From the NCBI GenBank assembly GCA_963809965.1, contig CAWELU010000055.1:1-64000 (forward strand): a stretch of 64,000 bases of DNA, written 5' to 3'. Of the stretch, positions 56,072-64,000 are shown one piece after another. Origin of the DNA: CAIWHR01 sp963809965 (GTDB taxonomy: Bacteria > Pseudomonadota > Gammaproteobacteria > Burkholderiales > Casimicrobiaceae). Each line of letters begins with the position of its first letter. The stretch's first letter is position 1. Under the pieces are notes generated by a model. It made no database searches, was not told the origin of the DNA, and was given only the letters and a program-made list of their open reading frames with translations. The position numbers and the translations under genes are program-made.

Positions 56072-56751
56072 CCGTTCGCCTCGTCCTCGCCATTGCCCGC
56101 CGCTCCCCAACGGTAGCCGACCCCGCGAACGGTCCGGATCGAATCGCGGCCGAACTTGCGGCGCAGACGGGACACGTAGACCTCCACGACGTTGCTCAGG
56201 GTTCCGTTGTCGAACGTGTACAGCGCATCTTCCAGCTGGCGACGACTCAGGATGCGCCGCGGGTGCTCGGCAAACGCGACCACCAGCGCGTATTCGCGGG
56301 CCGTGAGCTCGACGGGATGCCCCGCGAGCATGACCTCGCGCGAAACCGGATCGATCGTAACGGACCCGAGCTCGATCTGCGGCGAGTGCCGACCGGCGCG
56401 TCGCCGGACCAGCGCCCGCAGCCGGGCGGCGAGCTCCGGCAGATCGAACGGTTTGACGAGGTAATCGTCGGCGCCCGCATCGAGCCCGCGAACCCGGTCG
56501 GACAACCGATCCTGCGCCGTGAGGATCAACACCGCGGATGGGTCGGCCTGCCGGAAGACCAGGGGCAGCAGCGCGAGGCCGCTGCCGTCGGGCAAACCCA
56601 GGTCGAGCACGACCACCGCATAGTGTCCGGGAAAGCACGCGCGCGCGGCCGCGAGCGTCGAAACGTGATCCACCACGCACGCGTCCCGAGTCAGGTAGTC
56701 GCGGATGGCGGATCCGAGAATCGGGTCGTCCTCGACGAGAAGAATCCGCAT
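56068..56751 (-). CDS. OmpR-family response regulator
   Basis: 227 aa. The receiver has acidic pocket EDD (8-10), the phosphorylation Asp in VVVLDLGLPDGSG, LTAQD and KPFDLPEL. The C-terminal winged-helix DNA-binding domain has LTAREYALVVAFAEHP and SRRQLEDALY, ending VRGVGYRWG. Paired with the histidine kinase overlapping its 3' end. Divergent from a lipoprotein gene that it may control. Confidence 0.92.
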   Translation of the reverse strand: MRILLVEDDPILGSAIRDYLTRDACVVDHVSTLAAARACFPGHYAVVVLDLGLPDGSGLALLPLVFRQADPSAVLILTAQDRLSDRVRGLDAGADDYLVKPFDLPELAARLRALVRRRAGRHSPQIELGSVTIDPVSREVMLAGHPVELTAREYALVVAFAEHPRRILSRRQLEDALYTFDNGTLSNVVEVYVSRLRRKFGRDSIRTVRGVGYRWGAAGNGEDEANG

Positions 56752-57088
56752 GGTCCGAGCGTACGACATTCGGGCAATGCCGGAAAGATGATGCGACCGC
56801 TTGTCGCATCGTCGGACAGTCTCATCGCCGGGGCCCAGCCACGATTCGGTTCCAGCCCCGTCCCGCGACCCGGCTCCACGGTGTCGGTGCGCCCTCAACT
56901 CCGCAAGACCCTGCGCGGAAAAGCACCGACACGCGGACGATGACGCGCGGTCTCCGGTAAAGTGCGAGAAAATCCGGCTCGCGGGTCCTGAGCGTCCCGC
57001 GAGCGCCGGGTGGGTCGGAGTCCTTCGCCGGATTCGCCTATGTGTCGGAACCGGACGGCTGCGCATTTGTTACGCCGAATTGCGGAGA
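56752..57088. other. Intergenic region between response regulator and lipoprotein genes
   Basis: 337 bp between divergent genes; must hold both promoters. No convincing coding frame, repeat or operator was recognised. Confidence 0.3.
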
Positions 57089-57403
57089 ATGCGAGTGCAC
57101 CAACGGTCACTGATTCTGACGGTTTCGGCAGCTTTGATGGTGACCGGGTGTGCATCGGGGCCGTCATTCCTCGACGCCGCGCAGGCCGACGCCGTGCAGG
57201 AGGCGCAGCGACGAGCGCAGGCCGAGCTCGGCTGCGAATCCGGAACAGGACAGGTGACGGCACGCGAGACCCTCAACACGCCCCCACCGCAACGAGTTGC
57301 CTACGAGGTTCTGGTCACGGGCTGCGGGCAACGCCGGACGTTCGTCGTCCAGTGTACGAAAGGCGCGGGCTGCTATACCGGCGCCGGGCGCGCGGCACAA
57401 TAG
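57089..57403 (+). CDS. Small lipoprotein
   Basis: 104 aa with a lipoprotein signal (LILTVSAALMVTGC, lipobox VTGC) and a mature domain containing four further Cys (GCESGTG, VTGCGQ, VQCTKGAGC), probably disulfide-bonded. Envelope-anchored. No named family recognised. The neighbouring two-component system could regulate it. Confidence 0.65.
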   Translation: MRVHQRSLILTVSAALMVTGCASGPSFLDAAQADAVQEAQRRAQAELGCESGTGQVTARETLNTPPPQRVAYEVLVTGCGQRRTFVVQCTKGAGCYTGAGRAAQ

Positions 57404-57498
57404 CGGACGAATTCGTGCAGCTGCGCGGTACATTAGCCGTACGGACCCCATGGCGGGGTGGGATCGGGACGAGCTCCGGAGATTGAGGCCAGCGCACG

Positions 57499-59656
57499 GT
57501 GGAAGTCTCGTTCAGCAAGGAAGTCGAGATGCTGCGCCGCGGGCAGGGCGAGGTGTTTCACGGCGAGGGCATCCTCGCCATCACCAAGGCGCTGCTGCAA
57601 TCCGGCGTCGCCTATGTAGGCGGTTACCAGGGCGCGCCCGGTCTCACACCTGCTCGACGTGCTGGTGCAGGCGAAGGACTATCTCGACCCAGTTGGGTGT
57701 GCACGTCGAGGCCTGCGCGAACGAGGCCTCCGCCGCGGCGATGCTGGGCGCATCGATCCACTATCCGCTGCGCGGCGCCGTGACGTGGAAGTCGATCGTC
57801 GGCACGAATGTCGCCGCCGACGCGCTGTCGAATCTCGCATCGCCGGGCGTAATGGGCGGCGCGCTCGTCGTGATCGGCGAGGACTACGGCGAGGGCGCCA
57901 GCGTGATCCAGGAGCGCACCACCGCGTACGCGCTCAAGTCATCGCTCATCCTGCTCGATCCGCGGCCGGAACTCGGACACATGGTGCGGATGGTCGAGGA
58001 TGGCTTCGCGATGTCGGAGGCGGCAAATACACCGGTGATGCTGCAATTGCGCATCCGCGCCTGCCACGTCCGGGGCAGCTTTGCCTGCAAGGACAACGTG
58101 GCGCCGGCGATTTCGCATCGGCACTTGCTCGAAGCGCCTGCCGCGTTCGATTACGGGCGGCTTTCGCATCCGCCTTCCACGTTCCGCCACGAGAAGCTCA
58201 AGACCGACGAACGCTTGCCCGCCGCCCGCCGCTTTGTCGTCGAGCACGGCTTGAACGAGGTCTTCGGCGGCCATCGCGACGACCTGGGTCTCATCGTTCA
58301 GGGGGGGCTTTACAACTCGCTCGTCCGTGCGCTCCAGCAACTCGGGCTCGCCGACGCGTTCGGGGAGAGCGCGTTGTCGATGCTGGTGCTGAACGTCACC
58401 TATCCGCTCGTGCCGGAACAGGTCGCGGACTTCTGCCGGGGCAAGCGCGCGGTGCTGGTGGTCGAAGAGGGTCAGCCGGATTTCATCGAGCAGGAGATCC
58501 TGGCGATCCTCTCCCGGCGGAAGTCCGGCACGCGCGATCGCGGGAAAGGACGTGCTGCCGATGGCCGGGGAATATACGGTCGAGGCGATCGCGCGAGGCA
58601 TGGTGGCATTCGTCGCGCGTCACGCACCGGAACTGTCGCACGACGCCGGCCGCTGCCTGGCTCGATGCAACGGCGGCGAGGCGCGATGCGGTGGCTGCCC
58701 AACTGGCCGCACCGTTGCCGCCCCGACCACCCAACTTCTGCATCGGCTGTCCGGAGCGGCCCGTGTTCGCCGCGTTGAAGCTCCTGCAGCAGGACATCGG
58801 ACGCCTCCACATTGCGGCGGACATCGGCTGCCACTCGTTCGCGTCGTTCGAGCCGTTCAATTCCGGCCACACGATCCTGGGCTACGGGATGAGCCTCGCG
58901 AGCCGGGCCGGCGTCACTCCGGTCATGCAGCGCCGGACGCTCGCGATCATGGGCGACGGCGGCTTCTGGCACAACGGTCTGGTCAGCGGCGTGCAGTCGG
59001 CCCTGTTCAACGGCGACGACGCGGTGCTGATCATTCTGAAGAACGGCTACACGTCGGCGACCGGCACGCAGGAAATCATCTCGACGCCGGACGACGCGTC
59101 GAAGGCGCAGGCGAGCGATCCGGGCGCGAGCCTCGTCCACCACAACGTCGCGATCGAGCGCACGCTGAAGGCGATCGGCGTCAAGTGGCTGAAGAGCGTG
59201 GACAGTTACCGCGTCGACGAGATGCGCCGAGTGCTGGAAGAAGCTTTCAGCACCGGCTTTACCGGACTCAAGGTCATCATTGCCGAGGGCGAGTGCCAGC
59301 TCGAGCGGCAACGGCGCGTGCGACCGTGGCGGGCGAGCATGCAAAAGGCGGGCAAGCGCACGGTTCGGGTGAAATACGGCGTCGACGAGGACACCTGCTC
59401 CGGCGATCATTCGTGCATCCGGCTCTCGGGATGTCCGACGCTGTCGGTGAAGGACAGCTCCGATCCGCTGAAGGTCGATCCGGTCGCGACGGTGCTCGAC
59501 GGATGCGTCGGCTGCGGACTGTGCGGCGAAAACGCGCACGCGGCGACGCTCTGCCCGTCGTTCTATCGCGGCGAAGTGATCCACAACCCGCACTGGCGCG
59601 ATCGCCTGGGTGCCGGAATCCGCAGTGCGTTGATCGGCGTTCTCCAGCCGAAGTAG
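57499..59656 (+). CDS. iorA: Indolepyruvate ferredoxin oxidoreductase alpha subunit, four frame shifts
   Basis: ~718 aa after restoring four +1 shifts (near 57640, 57692, 58535 and 58660). N-terminal half: AYVGGYQGAPG, HVEACANEASAAAMLGASI, GALVVIGEDYGEGAS. C-terminal TPP domain: IMGDGGFWHNGLVSG and LIILKNGYTSATGTQEI. It ends with an iron-sulfur domain, CSGDHSCIRLSGCP and CVGCGLCGENAHAATLCPSF. Oxidatively decarboxylates arylpyruvates (indole-, phenyl-, hydroxyphenylpyruvate) to arylacetyl-CoA. GTG start. 11 bp before iorB. Confidence 0.9.
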
Positions 59657-59667
59657 CGGAAGACCCG

Positions 59668-61233
59668 ATGGCGCGGCCCATTACCATCCTGATCGCCGCG
59701 CTCGGCGGCGAAGGCGGCGGAGTGCTCGCCGAGTGGCTGGTTTCCGTTGCAACGCAGGCGGGCTACCCCGTGCAGAGCACGTCGATCCCCGGCGTCGCAC
59801 AACGCACCGGCGCGACGACCTATTACGTCGAGATCTATCCCGAACCGGTCGCCACGCTCGGCGGACGCCGGCCGGTCTTGAGCCTGCTGCCGGTCCCGGG
59901 TGCCATCGACCTCGTCGTCGCCTCCGAGTTGCTCGAGGCGGTGCGCACCGTCCAGAGCGGGATGGTGAGTCCCGATCGGACGCTGCTGATCGCGTCGGTC
60001 AGCCGCACGCTGACCACGACGGAAAAGTTGGCGCTGGGCGATGGGCGCTTCGATTCGGCGGCACTCCTAGACGTGGCACGCAGAAACAGTCGCGAGCTCC
60101 GCGCTCTCGACCTCGAGGCGATCGCGCGCGACGCCGGGACGGTGGTAAGCGCCGTGATGTACGGTGCGATTGCGGCGAGCGGTGTGCTGCCTTTCGCACG
60201 CGAAGCGTTCGAGGCGGTGATCCGCGAGTCCGATCGCGGCGTCGAGGCGAGCCTCACCGGATTCGCCAGGGCATGGGACGCGATGCAGACTGCCGCGATT
60301 CGTCCGCCGCAGGAACGGAAGGCGAGTGCAGCGCCGCCAACCGCGTCTGCACTGCCGGAGCGCATCAATGCGACGTTTCCTTCGCCCGTGCAGGGGATTG
60401 TCGGCATCGGCCACGCACGGCTCGTCGAGTATCAGGACCGCAATTACGCGGAGCTGTATCTCGATCGGTTGAGCCGCGTGCTCGAAGCCGAGCGCGCGAT
60501 CGATGGCCAGGGCGTCCACGCCTTTGCGTTGACGCACGAGAGCGCACGCTTCCTCGCGCTTTGGATGGCCTTCGACGACATCGTGCGCGTGGCCGACCTC
60601 AAGTGCCGCGCGAGCCGATTCGCGCGCGTGCGGCACGAAGTCGCCGCGGGCAACGGTGACATCGTGCGCATCGTCGACTACCTCAAGCCGGGGCTGCCGG
60701 AGTTCTCGTCGCTGCTGCCTGCCGTGTTCGCGCGCCGCCTCGCCGGATGGGACCGCCGCCGCCGGGCGCGCGGCAAGGCGCCGCTTTCGTTTGCCCTCAC
60801 CTTGCGCACCGACAGTGTGTGGGGCTTCGCGACGTTGCGGACCATGGCCGGCCTGCGCTGGCTGCGACGGCACGGTACGCGCTTCGCGCAGGAGCAGGCA
60901 CTCATCGAGCGCTGGCTCGAGGCGATCGTGGCCGCGGCGCGCGAGGACTGGCAGTGCGGTTTCGAGATCGCGCTTTGCGGCCGCCTGATCAAGGGTTATG
61001 GCGCGACCAACCAGCGTGGCAAGGAAAACCTGATCTGGATCATCGACCGCCTGGCGGCCGAGGGCACATTCGCGACGGTCGAGCAACGCGGGCAAGCGAT
61101 CCGCGAGGCGCGGGAAGCTGCGTTGGCGGACGATGCCGGGACTGCGCTCGATCGGGCGCTGCTGCGCCACGGCGTCGCGGCGCGGCCGGCCAAGGCGCAG
61201 CCGATCGTATGGGCGCGGCGCCCGCCTGCGTGA
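59668..61233 (+). CDS. iorB: Indolepyruvate oxidoreductase beta subunit with C-terminal extension
   Basis: 521 aa, intact. The first ~190 residues are the IorB gamma-type domain (GGEGGGVLAEWLVSVATQAGYPVQSTSIPGVAQRTGATTYY, in part GGEGGGVL and GVAQRTGATTYY). A further ~300-residue C-terminal domain (~215-521) is the long form found in proteobacteria, beginning near PVQGIVGIGHARLVEYQD. It is the partner of IorA. The extended form is not a fusion unique to this genome. Confidence 0.9.
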   Translation: MARPITILIAALGGEGGGVLAEWLVSVATQAGYPVQSTSIPGVAQRTGATTYYVEIYPEPVATLGGRRPVLSLLPVPGAIDLVVASELLEAVRTVQSGMVSPDRTLLIASVSRTLTTTEKLALGDGRFDSAALLDVARRNSRELRALDLEAIARDAGTVVSAVMYGAIAASGVLPFAREAFEAVIRESDRGVEASLTGFARAWDAMQTAAIRPPQERKASAAPPTASALPERINATFPSPVQGIVGIGHARLVEYQDRNYAELYLDRLSRVLEAERAIDGQGVHAFALTHESARFLALWMAFDDIVRVADLKCRASRFARVRHEVAAGNGDIVRIVDYLKPGLPEFSSLLPAVFARRLAGWDRRRRARGKAPLSFALTLRTDSVWGFATLRTMAGLRWLRRHGTRFAQEQALIERWLEAIVAAAREDWQCGFEIALCGRLIKGYGATNQRGKENLIWIIDRLAAEGTFATVEQRGQAIREAREAALADDAGTALDRALLRHGVAARPAKAQPIVWARRPPA

Positions 61234-61317
61234 GGACGGGGGAACTGGCGCGTTCCCGCCGGCGATCGGTTACCATTTACGGCTGCCGCGCGCGCGGATC
61301 CTCCCCCGGTACCTCCC

Positions 61318-62272
61318 ATGAGTGAAAAGAAATTCGCATCGCAGGCCGACCTGGTCGAAAAGAAGGTCAGCTTCGACCGCTTGTCCGACCACGCCTACGC
61401 ATACACCGCCGAGGGCGATCCCAACACCGGCATCGTCGTCGGCGACGACGCGGTGATGGTCATCGACACGCAGGCAACACCGGTGATGGCGCAGGACGTG
61501 ATCCGGCGCATCCGCGAGGTGACGGACAAGCCGATCAGGTACGTGATGCTGTCGCACTACCACGCGGTCCGCGTGCTCGGCGCGAGCGGATACAAGCCCG
61601 AGCACATCATCGCCAGCCGCGATACCTACGACCTCATCGTCGAGCGCGGCGAGGCCGACATGAAGAGCGAGATCGAGCGCTTTCCGCGGCTGTTTCGCGC
61701 CGTCGAGTCGGTGCCGGGCCTCACCTGGCCAACACTGGTATTCGAGCGCCGGATGACGCTGTGGCTCGGCAAGTTGCAGGTGGAGATCATGCAGCTCGGC
61801 CGCGGCCACACCAAGGGCGACACGGTGGTCTGGCTGCCGCAGGAGAAGATCCTCTTCTCCGGCGACCTGGTGGAGTACGACGCGACGCCCGTATACGGGG
61901 GATGCGTATCTCACGGACTGGCCGGCGACGCTCGACGCGATCGCCGCGCTCGGTCCCGAAAAGCTGGTTCCGGGCCGGGGCGCGTCGCTGGTGTCACCGG
62001 CCCAGGTGAAAGCCGGCCTCGACGGCACGCGCGCGTTCGTCACCGAAATGTTCGCGGCAGTGAAGGAGCGGGCTGCGAGCGGCAAGGACCTGCGCAGCGT
62101 TTACAAGGAAACCTACGCCCTGCTCAAGCCGAAGTTCGGCCACTGGGTCATCTTCGATCACTGCCTGCCGTTCGACGTCACCCGGGCGTACGACGAGGCG
62201 ACGCAATACCGCGATCCGCGCATCTGGACCGCCCAACGCGACAAGGAGATGTGGGAGGCGCTCGAAGGGTGA
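61318..62272 (+). CDS. MBL-fold metallo-hydrolase, one frame shift
   Basis: ~317 aa after restoring one +1 shift near 61902. Metallo-beta-lactamase fold: VVGDDAVMVIDTQAT, SHYHAVRVLGASGY (first metal motif, with Arg where HxHxxDH has Asp-His), GRGHTKGDTVVWLP and ILFSGDLVEYDATPV. The altered H-x-H-x-x-R motif means an unusual metal site. It lies between iorB and an FAD monooxygenase, suggesting a role in the same aromatic pathway. Confidence 0.82.
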
Positions 62273-62285
62273 CGCACGCGGCGCC

Positions 62286-63932
62286 ATGAAGACCTACACC
62301 AACCCTGTCTACCCGTACGTGCGGCCGTCGGACCTCGATGCGCCCGCCGGCAAGCGGCCGGTCGTCGTCGTCGGAGCGGGACCGGTCGGTCTCGCGGCGG
62401 CGATCGACCTCGGCCAGCGCGGCATTCCCGTGGTGCTGCTCGACGACGATCGCACGGTGAGCGTCGGCTCGCGCGCCATCTGCTACGCGAAGCGCGCGCT
62501 GGAAATCCTCGACCGACTCGCCTGCGGCCAGCACGTCGTCGACAAGGGCATCGGCTGGCACGTCGGCAAGGTGTTCTTCCGCGACGAGCTCGTCTATCGC
62601 TTCGACCTGCTGCCGGAGCCCGGGCATCGGCGGCCGGCCTTCGTCAACCTGCAGCAATACTGGTTCGAGGAGTTTCTCGTCGACCGCGTGCGCGAGTTGG
62701 ACGCGGTCGAGCTCCGCTGGGAAAACAAGGTCGTCGGTGTCGCCGCGCATGCCGATCGCGTCGAGGTGAGGGTCGCCACGCCCGACGGCGACTACACGCT
62801 CGCCTGCGACTGGCTGATCGTCGCCGACGGAGCACGGAGCCCGGTGCGCCAGATGCTCGGGTTCGAGTTCGAAGGGCAGGTGTTTCATGATCGCTTCCTG
62901 ATCGCCGACATCCACATGACATCCGCGTTTCCCACCGAGCGCTGGTTCTGGTTCGACCCGCCGTTTCACCCGAACCAGTCGGTGCTGCTGCACCGGCAGG
63001 CCGACGACGTCTGGCGGGTCGATTTCCAGCTCGGTTGGGACGCGAACCCCGACGAGGAGCGCAAGCCCGAGCGGATCCTGCCGCGGCTCAAGACAATGCT
63101 CGGCGACAAGGCGGACTTCGAGATCGAATGGGCGAGCGTCTACACGTTCCAGTGCCGCCGGATGCCGCGATTCCGGCACGGCCGCGTGATTTTTGCGGGC
63201 GATGCGGCCCACATCGTCTCGCCGTTCGGCGCCCGCGGCGCGAACAGCGGGATCCAGGACACCGACAATCTCGTCTGGAAGCTCGATTTGGTGCTAAAGG
63301 GTCACTCCCCCGACCGACTGCTCGACACCTACGATGCCGAGCGTACCTACGCGGCCGACGAGAACATCCTGAACTCGACCCGCTCGACCGACTTCATCAC
63401 CCCGAAGAGCCGCGTCTCCCGCACGTTCCGCGATGCGGTGCTGGCCCTTGCGAAGAAGCATGCGTTCGCGCGCAAGCTGGTCAACAGCGGGCGGCTGTCG
63501 GTGCCCGCCATCCTGCGCGATTCCGAGCTCAATACCGCCGATCGCGATCCGGATTTCTCCAAAGCGCCAGGCTCGATGATCCCCGGCGCGCCCGCCGCGG
63601 ACGCGCCGGTGCGCGGAGCAGACGGCGAATGGCTGCTGAGCTACCTCGGCGGATCGTTCACCCTGCTGGGTTTTGCCGATGCGGTCGGGCCGCACGGCGT
63701 CGCGGCGCTTGCGCGCGAACGGATTCCCTGCAAGGTCGTGCTGGTGGGCGCCAAGCCGGTGGGCGGCGCGAGGATCGTCGACGATGTCGAAGGGCTCGCG
63801 GTGCAGCGCTACGACGCCCGACCGGGCACCGTGTACCTGCTGCGCCCGGATCAGCACGTCTGCGCGCGCTGGCGCGAGTTCGATCTGCCCAGTGTTCGTG
63901 GGGCGATCGCGCGCGCGACCTGCAACGACTGA
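62286..63932 (+). CDS. FAD-dependent aromatic monooxygenase (PheA/TfdB-MhpA type)
   Basis: 548 aa, intact. FAD motif VVVVGAGPVGLAAAIDLGQRG (~26-46), the second FAD/NADPH motif CDWLIVADGARSPVR, and GRVIFAGDAAHIVSPFGARGANSGIQD with GD. The C-terminal thioredoxin-like domain runs from ~430 to the end. Class A flavoprotein hydroxylases of this type hydroxylate phenolic substrates using NAD(P)H and O2. It starts 13 bp after the MBL-fold gene. Confidence 0.88.
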   Translation: MKTYTNPVYPYVRPSDLDAPAGKRPVVVVGAGPVGLAAAIDLGQRGIPVVLLDDDRTVSVGSRAICYAKRALEILDRLACGQHVVDKGIGWHVGKVFFRDELVYRFDLLPEPGHRRPAFVNLQQYWFEEFLVDRVRELDAVELRWENKVVGVAAHADRVEVRVATPDGDYTLACDWLIVADGARSPVRQMLGFEFEGQVFHDRFLIADIHMTSAFPTERWFWFDPPFHPNQSVLLHRQADDVWRVDFQLGWDANPDEERKPERILPRLKTMLGDKADFEIEWASVYTFQCRRMPRFRHGRVIFAGDAAHIVSPFGARGANSGIQDTDNLVWKLDLVLKGHSPDRLLDTYDAERTYAADENILNSTRSTDFITPKSRVSRTFRDAVLALAKKHAFARKLVNSGRLSVPAILRDSELNTADRDPDFSKAPGSMIPGAPAADAPVRGADGEWLLSYLGGSFTLLGFADAVGPHGVAALARERIPCKVVLVGAKPVGGARIVDDVEGLAVQRYDARPGTVYLLRPDQHVCARWREFDLPSVRGAIARATCND

Positions 63933-63943
63933 GGAAGCACGCC

Positions 63944-64000
63944 ATGGCCACGCTCAACACCGCATTGAACCTGACTGCGCCCGATGATTTCTACGAGCAG
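63944..64000 (+). CDS. Start of a small protein, possibly DUF2783 (partial)
   Basis: 19 codons reading MATLNTALNLTAPDDFYEQ run off the right edge. The PDDFYE string and the position directly after an FAD monooxygenase recall the small DUF2783 proteins commonly encoded there. Too short to be sure. Confidence 0.45.
   Translation, partial: MATLNTALNLTAPDDFYEQ

Noticed and set aside
62286..63932. FAD monooxygenase as the missing QhpG
   Set aside because: It is a PheA/MhpA-type phenol hydroxylase in a different operon 22 kb away, tied to MBL-fold and IorAB genes.
1..64000. CRISPR array or large tandem array
   Set aside because: No regularly spaced repeat of 24-40 bp was seen; the only repeats are short or palindromic.

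Overview
The window is high-GC bacterial DNA, almost certainly from a betaproteobacterium (probably Burkholderiales). This rests on gene content and order: a phenylacetate paaABCDE-N-G-H-I-K operon with divergent paaX, long-form IorAB, a BCAM0308-type protein next to archease/RtcB, an IPTL-CTERM protein and FecR/Ser-Thr-kinase sensor genes. No rRNA, tRNA or CRISPR array was recognised.

Layout. 1-80: 3' end of riboflavin synthase. 99-1357: P4-type tyrosine integrase preceded by clustered GGTAACAT repeats. 1472-2758: M16 peptidase. 3051-5395: desaturase and cyclopropane fatty acid synthase operon. 5912-8851: accessory stretch with a broken IPTL-CTERM repeat protein, a transporter-protein relic and a BrnT/BrnA toxin-antitoxin pair. 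9098-14951: FecR-like protein, haem-c sensor and Ser/Thr kinase, then cytochrome c and two flavin-reductase-fold proteins. 15218-21657: cysteine synthase, cyclase/TPR regulator, SDR, a secreted Cys-rich protein, LysR and Sel1. 21730-26585: hydrolase, BCAM0308 protein, nicotinate phosphoribosyltransferase, archease and RtcB. 26575-29206: overlapping CFA-like methyltransferase and FAD oxidoreductase. 29947-31289: DEAD-box helicase.

31108-39736 is a quinohemoprotein amine dehydrogenase (QHNDH) operon: qhpA-D-C-B, a pair of U32-family genes resembling UbiV and UbiU, then qhpF and qhpE. QhpC keeps every residue needed for the three Cys-Glu/Asp thioethers and for the cysteine tryptophylquinone. No QhpG-type flavin monooxygenase, which normally hydroxylates the tryptophan, lies in the cluster. 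The UbiU/UbiV-like pair, with both iron-sulfur cysteine patterns, sits in the operon instead. An oxygen-independent route to the quinone cofactor is the most interesting hypothesis in this window.

40608-51721 is the phenylacetate pathway with a palindromic operator/promoter between paaX and paaA and a 154-nt hairpin element between paaB and paaC. 51835-57403 holds an acyltransferase, a second cyclase/TPR regulator, a two-component system and a lipoprotein. 57499-64000 is an arylpyruvate/aromatic cluster (IorA, IorB, MBL-fold hydrolase, FAD monooxygenase, start of a small protein). IorAB makes arylacetyl-CoA, so it may feed the paa pathway.

Quality note: 17 otherwise conserved genes change reading frame, 36 times in all, and every change is equivalent to one extra base. 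This looks like insertion-biased sequencing error rather than gene decay. The genes are therefore annotated over their full span as probably functional. The IPTL-CTERM gene is different: it has three apparent single-base losses within about 80 bp.
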